A DNA stretch of 64,000 nucleotides from positions 1,762,001-1,826,000 of the forward strand of contig NZ_CP141944.1 in NCBI RefSeq assembly GCF_035658495.1, read 5' to 3'. A model generated the notes under the pieces. The model searched no databases. It saw only the letters and a list, made by a program, of their open reading frames with translations, and had not been told where the DNA came from. Below are positions 1-11,124 of the stretch, in pieces. Numbering within the stretch: the first letter of the stretch is position 1; each line of letters opens with the position of its first letter. The DNA is from Novosphingobium sp. RL4. Lineage in GTDB: Bacteria; Pseudomonadota; Alphaproteobacteria; Sphingomonadales; Sphingomonadaceae. Position numbers and translations under genes: made by a program.

Positions 1-119
1 CCAGGCCCAATCAAGCCGGCAATATAGGCCGGGCACATCCGCCGCCGCGTCTTGTTCGCCAGACTTCCCAGATATGGCTCAAGCCAACGCTCCAGATCTG
101 CTTGCCAGTCCTCGTCCAT
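1..119 (-). CDS. IS701-family transposase, N-terminal part (runs off the window)
   Basis: The frame on the minus strand starts at ATG 117-119 and reads MDEDWQADLERWLEPYLGSL followed by a basic stretch and MCPAYIAGLIGP before the window ends. This opening (Trp-rich helix, then a KTRRRMCPAYI-type segment) is how I remember IS701-family DDE transposases of sphingomonads beginning. The catalytic part lies outside the window, so I cannot say whether the copy is intact. The transposon end seems to lie at about 206, right beside a CTAG that fits the YTAR target-site preference known for IS701-type elements. Partial only because of the window edge as far as can be seen. Confidence 0.7.
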   Translation of the reverse strand, partial: MDEDWQADLERWLEPYLGSLANKTRRRMCPAYIAGLIGP

Positions 120-210
120 CGCCAGCCTCCATAAAAGCTGGCTCCTCATGAATCACGCATTCAACGCCAAGGGAATCCTAAAAATCAACGTTCTGCCAAA
201 GTAGTGCTAG
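120..210. mobile_element. Terminal non-coding end of the IS701-like element, with CTAG target
   Basis: Between the transposase start and the neighbouring gene are about 87 non-coding bases that should hold the terminal inverted repeat of the insertion sequence. CTAG at 207-210 is a YTAR-type tetranucleotide and would be one copy of the 4-bp target duplication. The other end is outside the window, so the terminal repeat cannot be confirmed by pairing. Confidence 0.45.
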
Positions 211-908
211 GACTTATCCGCCCCGAACACCCTGGGATACCGTTCGACGAAACGCTGGAGCCAGTCCTTGCGGCCTTCCTTGCGGGCACGCAGCAGATAG
301 AGCAGCCCGGCAAGGCTGGCGAAGAGCGCGCCTATCGTATCGACGATGAGATCCCACATCGTGTCGGTCAGCCCGGATGGATCGTTCAGCATCGGCTTCT
401 GCATGTTCATCCCGAAGATCTGGTCCATCGCGAACTCGAAAATCTCCCAAAGCGCGCCGAGCGCCACGCTGAAGCAGAAGGCGAAGAAGGCAAGGAACAC
501 GGGCCTCAGCGCAAAGCCGACGGTTTCGCTCTCGTTGAGCAGGTAGAGCATGAGGAAGCCCAGCAGCCCCAGCAGTACGCCGGAACTGGTGTGGAGTACC
601 AGATCCCACCACCAGATGCGGATGTAGAAATCGCGAACCTCGCCAAGGAACAGCGTCGCGAAGATGAAGATCACGGCGCAGACCTGAATTTCGACCGGCA
701 CCAGAGCGATCACGCCGCGGCGGTGAAACACCGGCAGGCCGATGATCGCCATCAGGCCCAGCACAAGCACGGCATGGGGCCAGCGTCCTGTCCATAGCAG
801 CGTCGCCAGTTCGAAGGCCATGACGGCCAGCATCGCATAAGTTACCAGCGCCTGCTTGCGGCCGACCGGCGGCGGGATTTGCGAACTGTCGCGCTCTGGA
901 TCGGTCAT
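207..908 (-). CDS. DUF2238/YjdF-like integral membrane protein
   Basis: A 233-residue protein with about six hydrophobic segments. The family pattern is visible: D-L-V-L-H-T followed by a glycine-rich helix, then ALWEIFEFAMDQ (the YE/WE-E motif of DUF2238) and a D-T-M-W-D-L-I-V-D-T-I-G-A segment near the C-terminus. The function of this family is not established. I chose the ATG at 908 (MTDPERDSS) because it is preceded by GGGAATCTC; an in-frame ATG at 926 would add six residues. The stop codon TAG overlaps the CTAG at 207-210 where the neighbouring insertion sequence ends, so the 3' untranslated region has been replaced by the element. Confidence 0.7.
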   Translation of the reverse strand: MTDPERDSSQIPPPVGRKQALVTYAMLAVMAFELATLLWTGRWPHAVLVLGLMAIIGLPVFHRRGVIALVPVEIQVCAVIFIFATLFLGEVRDFYIRIWWWDLVLHTSSGVLLGLLGFLMLYLLNESETVGFALRPVFLAFFAFCFSVALGALWEIFEFAMDQIFGMNMQKPMLNDPSGLTDTMWDLIVDTIGALFASLAGLLYLLRARKEGRKDWLQRFVERYPRVFGADKS

Positions 909-1070
909 GAGATTCCCATGCGGCAATGTCTGGCACGATATGCGCCGGCTTTTTCAGGTATTTCGCCGTATGGATGCAAGCATTCCTTCCCTGCACTTGC
1001 AAGCGTGACCTTGGCGGAGACTTGGGATAGGCCACTCGCATAAGGTCCATTTTTCCAGCGGGAGCCGCTC

Positions 1071-1895
1071 ATGCTGCAAGGGTCCATCATCGCCGCGACC
1101 GACCTCAGCGCGCGGAGCGACCGGGCGATCGACCGTGCCTTCGCGCTGGGCCGCGATCTGGGGCTGCAGGTCAAGGTGGTCCATGTCCTCAAGGCGGAAG
1201 GGGATGCCCGGCTGCCCCCGCGGGCGTTGGACCAGGAGGTTCGCGACACGTTGCCGGAGCAGAGCGAAGGCGCGGAAATCTTCCTGCCCGTGGGCTCTCC
1301 GCCCGCCACGATTGCCCGCGTCGCCGAGGAACAGGGCGCCGCATTGATCGTGGTGGGAGTAGCGCGCTTCAATCGTGTCACGGACTATGCCCTGGGCACG
1401 GCAGTGGACTATCTCGTGCACCATGCCCGAGCGCCGGTGCTGGTGGTGAAGCAGCGCCTTCGCCGTCCCTATGCGCGAATTCTTGCGCCATCCGACTTTT
1501 CCGAGAACTCGAAAGCGGCAATCCTGGCGGCTGCGCGGCTTTTTCCCAAGGCGCGCATCGACGTTGTTCATGCCTTCCACGTCGCTTTCGAGGGCTGGGG
1601 CGTTTCCGCGCATGTCCGGGATGAGACAGAAGTCGAGGCCAGAGCGCAGATGGATGCGTTCCTCGCCGACCCTCGGTTTGCCGAGCTAGGGACATCGCGA
1701 CTGGAAGGCTGGATCAGCTACGGTGAACCCGAAGGCTGCATCGATCGCGCCATCAATGAACAAACCCCCGATCTCGTGGTGCTCGCCGCGCATGGCGAAT
1801 CCGGGTTCCGAAAAGCGGTGATCGGCAGCCTCTCCTCATCCTTGCTGACCACGATCCGGCCCGATACGCTGATAGTTCGCGGGGAAGCGGCCTAG
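1071..1895 (+). CDS. Universal stress protein with two tandem Usp domains
   Basis: A 274-residue cytoplasmic protein made of two UspA folds, about residues 3-140 and 141-272. The first domain ends in ALGTAVDYLVHHARAPVLVV, and its nucleotide loop reads G-x2-R-x9-GT, with arginine where the second glycine of G-x2-G-x9-G(S/T) is expected. The second has AHGESGFRKAVIGS, which keeps the G-x9-GS part. ATP binding is therefore more likely in the second half. Tandem Usps are usually induced in stasis, low oxygen or envelope stress. A GGGAG ribosome-binding site lies just upstream of the ATG. The gene is divergent from the DUF2238 gene. Confidence 0.85.
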   Translation: MLQGSIIAATDLSARSDRAIDRAFALGRDLGLQVKVVHVLKAEGDARLPPRALDQEVRDTLPEQSEGAEIFLPVGSPPATIARVAEEQGAALIVVGVARFNRVTDYALGTAVDYLVHHARAPVLVVKQRLRRPYARILAPSDFSENSKAAILAAARLFPKARIDVVHAFHVAFEGWGVSAHVRDETEVEARAQMDAFLADPRFAELGTSRLEGWISYGEPEGCIDRAINEQTPDLVVLAAHGESGFRKAVIGSLSSSLLTTIRPDTLIVRGEAA

Positions 1896-1943
1896 GTTTT
1901 TTGGCGGAGCCGGTGCTTTGGCCGCCGACGGGCATCCCGGCGG

Positions 1944-2213
1944 CTAGGGTCAGGACCCATTAATCACGCCTGCGAGGCACCGGAATGGCGAACATATCGG
2001 GCCAAAGCGGCTGCCGGGCGGGCTGGTTGCCCGTCCAAAGCCGCTTTGGTTCGAGATGGAAGCCATTCCGGTGTCCCGGAGGGATTTGATCAAAATGGCC
2101 CAGTGCAGCGTCAGAAAGGCTTGAAATATAGACATATTACTACGCCTTCCTTCCTCGCTCTGAGCCATTTTGATTCAAACCTCGCAGGCGTGATTAATGG
2201 GTCCTGACCCTAG
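1944..2213. mobile_element. MITE-like non-autonomous element with 30-bp perfect terminal inverted repeats
   Basis: A 30-bp sequence beginning GGTCAGGACCCATTAATCAC at 1948-1977 recurs as its exact reverse complement at 2180-2209, and each copy is flanked by CTAG (1944-1947 and 2210-2213). The 34-bp match can thus be read as 30-bp repeats with a CTAG target duplication. The interior is built of further palindromes: 1978-1989 pairs with 2062-2073, 2002-2011 with 2040-2049, and 2089-2099 with 2164-2174. There is no credible transposase frame inside. The short size, the perfect ends and the lack of a gene are the hallmarks of a MITE mobilised by a related full-length insertion sequence. Confidence 0.75.
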
Positions 2214-2479
2214 GCAAGACATGTGGTCCGGAAATGGCCGGATACTTTGCATCGCCACGCATCATGTGAGTTTTCTATTCCACGCCGGGCGATGAATAAG
2301 TCGAGCCTAGGCAGGGATATTAGGTAGAATTGCGCATGTGCCGGTTGACCTTTAACGGCAGCAGGCGCAGCATTGCCGACGAACGGCTTCAGGCGGTGAA
2401 TGTCATTCCACTTCAGGTTTGCTGATACGACATTGCATTTTGTTTCCGCACCATGCGGACAATTGGTCGGGAGAACGTT

Positions 2480-2743
2480 ATGGGCTGGATTATCGCATTG
2501 ATCGTTGGCGGCATCGCTGGATGGCTGGCCAGTCTCGTGATGAACCGCGATGCCTCGATGGGTGTTATCTGGAACATCGTCGTGGGCTGCGTCGGTTCGG
2601 TGATCGGCAATTTCGTGGCCAATCGGTTCGGCATCGTCGGATCGGTCCAGGAATTCTCCATCGTCGGGTTGATCGTCGCCTTCCTCGGAGCGGTTATCCT
2701 GCTGGCCATCGTCAACCTGGTGCAACACGGCCGGGTGCGCTGA
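2480..2743 (+). CDS. GlsB/YeaQ/YmgE-family small membrane protein
   Basis: An 87-residue, almost wholly hydrophobic protein: MGWIIALIVGGIAGWLASLV, then a G-x-x-x-N-I-V-V-G-C-V-G-S-V-I-G helix and a third C-terminal helix. The glycine-rich three-helix layout and length are those of the transglycosylase-associated protein family, often stress-induced in proteobacteria; the biochemical role is unknown. GGGAGA precedes the ATG at 2480. An upstream in-frame ATG at 2453 would add MRTIGRENV, which does not fit the family start. Confidence 0.8.
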   Translation: MGWIIALIVGGIAGWLASLVMNRDASMGVIWNIVVGCVGSVIGNFVANRFGIVGSVQEFSIVGLIVAFLGAVILLAIVNLVQHGRVR

Positions 2744-2812
2744 TCGACAGGCGCTGCGCTTCGGCTCAGGCGGGCGCGGCTTTCGGTTCTCGCAGATATT
2801 GCAGGGATTTTC

Positions 2813-3829
2813 ATGCGGGCAGGCATGTTGGCGGCGCGATCGGCGATATCGGCGCTGGTTCTCGGGGTGTTTTCGTTCACGGCGGTGCCCGCCGTGGCGC
2901 AGGGAGCCCGGGCAACTTCGCCGCCCGAGTTTGCCCGCAGGGTCGAGCATCTCAAGCCGGGGGAATGGGTCTGGGCGCCGTCCGTTGCGCCAAGTGGGCC
3001 GGTGCTGATCTATGTCGATCTCTCGCGGCAGATCGGTCTCGTCTATCGCAACGGCGTGCGGATTGCGGCGACCACGGTGTCCAGCGGCAAGTCCGGTTAT
3101 GCGACGCCGACCGGAGTCTTCACCATCCTTCAGAAGGATGCCAAGCACCGGTCGAGCACCTACAATAACGCTCCCATGCCCTATCAGCAGCGGCTGACAT
3201 GGGACGGGGTGGCGCTTCATGCGGGAGGGTTGCCGGGCTACCCCGAAAGCCACGGCTGCGTTCACCTGCCCTACGGTTTCGCGCGCGAGTTGTTCGAGAT
3301 TACCAAGCTCGGCGTGACGGTCGTCGTCGAAGGCAATGCCGAGGCGCATGTCCGCACCAGCGACAACAGCCTGCTGGCACCGTTCGACGCTACCGGAAAG
3401 GTGGTCGAACGACATCCGCTGAGCGGCGGCGAGCAATATCGCTGGCGGCCGGAGCTTGCCCGTTCCGGGCCGCTTTCCATCATCGTTTCCAAGCTCGACC
3501 AGCGTGTCGTCGTGCTGCGCAACGGGATCGAGATCGGTCGCAGCGTGGCCGAGGTCAATGACAAGGATCCCGGTTCCCACGTCATCACCCTGACGACGCG
3601 CAGCGGGAAGCCGGAGTGGGTCTACGTCGGCCTGCCAGGCCACGGAGAGGATGAGGGGGCCATAGTAGACGAGGCGGTCATCAACCGCTTGCGGGTGCCG
3701 CGTCCGTTCTACGAGAAAGTGAAGGCCCAGTTGAAGCCCGGCACCACGATTCTCGTGACCAATTCACGCGTGGCCGACGGCCCGCTCGAAAGGCTCACGG
3801 TGATCGACGCAGTCAATCCCGTCCCGTGA
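2813..3829 (+). CDS. L,D-transpeptidase (YkuD domain) with a degenerate second domain
   Basis: A 338-residue exported protein with a signal peptide (residues 1-30, cut after AVPAVAQ). The YkuD domain covers about 62-170 and holds the catalytic signature H136-x-G-G ... S146-H-G-C149-V-H-L, in which Cys149 is the nucleophile that forms 3-3 cross-links in peptidoglycan or attaches proteins to it. Residues about 215-320 start again with LSIIVSKLDQRVVVLRNGIE, closely echoing the first domain's VLIYVDLSRQIGLVYRNGVR, but lack any SHGC motif. The second half thus appears to be a decayed tandem copy. It follows the GlsB gene by 70 bp in the same direction. Confidence 0.88.
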   Translation: MRAGMLAARSAISALVLGVFSFTAVPAVAQGARATSPPEFARRVEHLKPGEWVWAPSVAPSGPVLIYVDLSRQIGLVYRNGVRIAATTVSSGKSGYATPTGVFTILQKDAKHRSSTYNNAPMPYQQRLTWDGVALHAGGLPGYPESHGCVHLPYGFARELFEITKLGVTVVVEGNAEAHVRTSDNSLLAPFDATGKVVERHPLSGGEQYRWRPELARSGPLSIIVSKLDQRVVVLRNGIEIGRSVAEVNDKDPGSHVITLTTRSGKPEWVYVGLPGHGEDEGAIVDEAVINRLRVPRPFYEKVKAQLKPGTTILVTNSRVADGPLERLTVIDAVNPVP

Positions 3830-3923
3830 AGCGATTATCCGTGCTCCGGTAGGGCTGACCGGTTTCGCAGCTTGCCGTCATCCCGTGGTACTCTGAAATT
3901 ATCCCGACGACAGGAGGGCTTCC

Positions 3924-4934
3924 TTGAAAGTTGCGGTCTTCAGCACCCGTCCATACGATCGTGAATTCCTTGACGGTGCGAACGAGCTGAGCGGTTCCAG
4001 GCATGAATTGTTCTATCTAGAGATGCGCCTCAATTCGCATACGGCCCATCTTGCTGCCGGCCATGACTGTATCTGCGCTTTCGTGAACGACCAGTTGGGG
4101 CGAAAGGAGCTGGAAATCATCGCCGCCAACGGCACGCGCCTAATTGCCCTTCGCAGCGCTGGCTTCAACAATGTCGATCTCGATGCCGCCCGTGAACTGG
4201 GCCTTCGGATCGGCCGTGTTCCCGCCTATTCGCCCGATGCGATCGCCGAACATGCGGTGGCGCTGATCCTCTCGCTCAATCGCAAGATCCACAAGGCTTA
4301 CGCCCGCGTGCGGGAAGGCAATTTCGCACTCGAAGGGCTGCTGGGGTTCGACCTCAAGGGCAAGGTCGCGGGCGTGATCGGCACCGGCAAGATCGGCATC
4401 AACGTCGCCCGCATTCTCAGGGGCTTCGGCTGCGAGGTGCTGGCGAGCGATCCGTTCGAGGCGCCGGAACTCGGCGCGCTTGGCGGGCGATACGTTCCGA
4501 TCGACGAATTGCTGGCGCAATGCGACATCATCAGCCTGCACTGCCCGCTGACGCCGGCGACGCGCCACCTGATAGACCGGGACGCAATCGCCAAGCTGAA
4601 GTCCGGAGCCATGCTCATCAACACCAGCCGCGGCGCGGTGATGGATGCGCGCGCGGTGATCGCCGGGCTCAAGAGCGGCAAGGTCGGCTATGTCGGGCTC
4701 GACGTTTACGAGGAGGAGGAAGACCTGTTCTTCGAGGACTTGTCCGAGCAGGTCATCCGTGATGACGTTTTCGTGCGGCTCATGACCTTTCCCAACGTCC
4801 TCATCACCGGCCACCAGGGCTTCTTCACGCGAGAGGCGATGACCGCGATCGCCGGCACGACGATTTCCAACATCACCGCCTTCGAGAAAGAGGGCGCGCC
4901 TCTCTATCCCGTCCAGGTAGAGCGACGGGGCTAA
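3924..4934 (+). CDS. ldhA: D-lactate dehydrogenase (NAD-dependent 2-hydroxyacid dehydrogenase)
   Basis: A 336-residue cytosolic enzyme interconverting pyruvate and D-lactate with NADH. The Rossmann loop GVIGTGKIGINVARIL is near residue 150. The catalytic set is present as NTSRG (Arg), GLDVYEEEEDLFFED (Glu) and ITGHQGFFT (His). The EEDLFFED insertion is typical of fermentative LdhA rather than SerA or glyoxylate reductases. Translation begins at TTG 3924, eight bases after a clear GGAGG; no ATG fits. The lactate permease gene starts 5 bp after its stop, so the pair probably makes and moves lactate or takes it up for oxidation. Confidence 0.9.
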   Translation: MKVAVFSTRPYDREFLDGANELSGSRHELFYLEMRLNSHTAHLAAGHDCICAFVNDQLGRKELEIIAANGTRLIALRSAGFNNVDLDAARELGLRIGRVPAYSPDAIAEHAVALILSLNRKIHKAYARVREGNFALEGLLGFDLKGKVAGVIGTGKIGINVARILRGFGCEVLASDPFEAPELGALGGRYVPIDELLAQCDIISLHCPLTPATRHLIDRDAIAKLKSGAMLINTSRGAVMDARAVIAGLKSGKVGYVGLDVYEEEEDLFFEDLSEQVIRDDVFVRLMTFPNVLITGHQGFFTREAMTAIAGTTISNITAFEKEGAPLYPVQVERRG

Positions 4935-4939
4935 ATGCC

Positions 4940-6433
4940 GTGACCGGGCTGGCGATAGCCCCGATCCTGTCGCTGGTGCTGCTGATGACCGTGCTGCGCT
5001 GGTCGGCGGCAGCGGCGGGGACAGTTTCGGCGGTGATCGCCGCGGTGGTGGCGGTGACGGCGTTCCAGTTCGGAGAGACACCGGCTGACTTGGCAGGGCC
5101 GTGCCTAGAAGCGATGTTCACGGCGGCGACGATCCTCTGGATCATCTTCCCCGCGCTTTCGATCCACGAGTATCAGATGCGGACCGGCGCGACCGAGGTG
5201 ATCGGGGATTGGCTGAAGTCGGTCTCTTCCGACCCTGCGGCAACCGCCTTGCTGGTGGGCTGGTTCTTCGCGATGTTCCTCGAAGGTGCTTCCGGGTTCG
5301 GGACGCCGGTGGCGATCGTTGCGCCGATGCTGGTCTCGCTGGGCGTTCCCCCTGCGCGCGCATTGCTGGTCGCGCTGATGGGCCATGTCGTGGGCGTATC
5401 GTTCGGGGCGGTGGGGGCGCCGATGGTGCCGCTCGTCGAAGCGGGATACGTCGATGAGCGCAGGCTCTCGCTTGCGATACTGCTGATCCATGCCTGCCTT
5501 GGCTGGGTGCTGGCGCTGATCGTCGTCAGGCAGGGCAGCGTGCGGGCGCGGCTGGACGGTGCGGCTTCGTGGCAGGTGGCGGTCATGGCGGCTGCCTGCT
5601 TCTTTCCGGCGGCGGCGCTCATTGCTGGCGTGGCCGGGCCTGAATTGCCGACACTGGGCGGCGCCCTGCTGGGCGGAGGGCTGTTCATCGTCTGGTTGCG
5701 ACGGGGCTCGCCGCCGGTGCAACGGACCGAGCGAATTGCGGGCAGGGCGCTGCTGTCCGCGGCATTGCCCTATGCCGTACTGGTAACGCTGATCCTTGCG
5801 ACCCGGCTGATCGACCCGCTTCGCATCAGCCTGCGCGCTCATCGGTTCGACTGGGCCTACGGCAACGGGTTCGGCGATACGCTGATGCCGCTCTATCATC
5901 CCGGTACGATGCTGGTCCTGGCATTTGCGATAACCGCGATGGTCAATCGCTCCAGCCCGCGTCTCGTTGCCCAGTCCATGACGGCGGCGGCAAGGCGACT
6001 GCCGCAAGTGGCGATCGCGCTGGTTTCCGTGCTGACGCTCGCGCGGTTCATGGTCCACGGCGGCATGATCGACGCGCTGGCCGTCGGCGCGACAGGCCTG
6101 TTCGGACAGGCCTGGCCGCTGGCCGTCCCGCTGGTGGGGGCGCTGGGCTCGTTCGTGACCGGTTCGGCAACGGCCTCGAACATCATTTTCGCCAACTTCC
6201 AGATCGCCGCCGCCGATGCGGTTACCCTGCCCCACTGGCTGGCGCTTGCCGGGCAGAGCGTGGGGTCGGCGATCGGGAACATCGTGGCCCCGCATAATAT
6301 CGTGGCAGGCACCGCGACAGTCGGCTTGGTGGGGCGTGAGGGCGAGGCTCTGTCCCGCACCGCACCGGTTTGCCTGGCTTATGCGGCGGCGGGAGGGGTT
6401 ATCGTGCTTGCCGCACAGTGGGCGATGGGCTGA
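4940..6433 (+). CDS. lldP: Lactate permease (LctP family)
   Basis: A 497-residue polytopic inner-membrane carrier with about 12 helices. Family landmarks include FLEGASGFGTPVAIVAPMLV (residues about 113-132), SFGAVGAPMVPL, a GSFVTGSATASNIIFANFQ segment and the C-terminal GNIVAPHNIVAGTATVGL. LctP carriers import L- and D-lactate or glycolate with protons. The start is GTG at 4940, five bases after the ldhA stop, so the two are surely co-transcribed. The length is somewhat short of the ~550 residues of E. coli LldP, mostly from tighter loops. Confidence 0.9.
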   Translation: MTGLAIAPILSLVLLMTVLRWSAAAAGTVSAVIAAVVAVTAFQFGETPADLAGPCLEAMFTAATILWIIFPALSIHEYQMRTGATEVIGDWLKSVSSDPAATALLVGWFFAMFLEGASGFGTPVAIVAPMLVSLGVPPARALLVALMGHVVGVSFGAVGAPMVPLVEAGYVDERRLSLAILLIHACLGWVLALIVVRQGSVRARLDGAASWQVAVMAAACFFPAAALIAGVAGPELPTLGGALLGGGLFIVWLRRGSPPVQRTERIAGRALLSAALPYAVLVTLILATRLIDPLRISLRAHRFDWAYGNGFGDTLMPLYHPGTMLVLAFAITAMVNRSSPRLVAQSMTAAARRLPQVAIALVSVLTLARFMVHGGMIDALAVGATGLFGQAWPLAVPLVGALGSFVTGSATASNIIFANFQIAAADAVTLPHWLALAGQSVGSAIGNIVAPHNIVAGTATVGLVGREGEALSRTAPVCLAYAAAGGVIVLAAQWAMG

Positions 6434-9317
<2,884 letters not shown>

Positions 9318-9358
9318 AACGGGGGCTGCGGATTGCCCTGCCAAGGCTTCGGCGAGGC

Positions 9359-9378
9359 ATATAAAGATATCTTTATAT
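9359..9378. promoter_or_regulatory. 20-bp perfect palindrome, candidate SAM/SAH-responsive operator of ahcY
   Basis: ATATAAAGATATCTTTATAT is a perfect 20-bp palindrome 118 bp before the ahcY start, standing out as pure AT-rich sequence in a GC-rich region. ArsR-family regulators of the SAM/SAH cycle (SahR and SamR) described by comparative genomics in Proteobacteria recognise palindromes with an AAGATATCTT-like core upstream of ahcY and metF/metH/metK; I recall this rather than having checked it. It is placed where a promoter would be, so binding would repress transcription. Confidence 0.6.
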
Positions 9379-9417
9379 TTGCGTCGCGAATGCTGACCGG
9401 GTAGGGACGTTGCATTC

Positions 9418-9457
9418 GAGACGCCGGGCCTGGGCCTGCGGCCCGGCCCGGCGTCTC
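9418..9457 (+). other. Strong GC hairpin in the ahcY leader
   Basis: GAGACGCCGGGCC-T-GGGCC pairs with GGCCCGGCCCGGCGTCTC (bulged T) around a 3-nt loop, giving a stem of about 18 bp that ends 38 bp before the GTG start of ahcY. No U-tract follows, so intrinsic termination is doubtful. It may be the katG terminator stem, an attenuator or an mRNA-stabilising element. I see no match to the SAH riboswitch core. Confidence 0.5.
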
Positions 9458-9495
9458 CCTGCAACTTGCAATATCCAGAGCATCAGGAGCTTCCC

Positions 9496-10917
<1,422 letters not shown>

Positions 10918-10926
10918 TTTGCTTGG

Positions 10927-10954
10927 TCGGGAATGCCCATCCGGGCATTCCCGA
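10927..10954 (+). terminator. Hairpin after ahcY
   Basis: TCGGGAATGCCC pairs with GGGCATTCCCGA around a 4-nt loop, starting 10 bp after the ahcY stop. The stem is perfect and placed like a transcription terminator, but no T-run follows, so it may work as an mRNA 3'-end stabiliser or with Rho. Confidence 0.5.
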
Positions 10955-11039
10955 TGCGGCACCGGCCCGCTCCCTCACCTGACCTTCCACGAGTGAACCC
11001 TTGATGGGAGGTCGGGTGAGGGAGCGGGCCGGTGCCGCA
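10955..11039. repeat. 30-bp near-perfect inverted repeat between ahcY and divL
   Basis: The segment 10955-10984 (starting TGCGGCACCGGCCCGCTCCC) is the reverse complement of 11010-11039 with one G:T-type mismatch, separated by 25 nt. It directly abuts the ahcY terminator stem. As RNA it would form a very stable hairpin. Such size and symmetry suggest a dispersed palindromic repeat or a bidirectional termination structure; the single copy here cannot decide. Confidence 0.65.
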
Positions 11040-11124
11040 AGTTCGTCACGGATGTGACGAGCGCACCGACAATGGTGGTCTCCCCATTGTGTTTAACGCG
11101 TCCCCGCATCATAGCCGTTGGTGA

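Noticed and set aside
1950-2168. A 72-codon frame within the MITE-like element
   Set aside because: It is made of the palindromic repeat sequence, has no ribosome site and no resemblance to a transposase.
9418-9457. SAH riboswitch in the ahcY leader
   Set aside because: Only a simple long hairpin is seen; the conserved SAH aptamer core and pseudoknot are not found.
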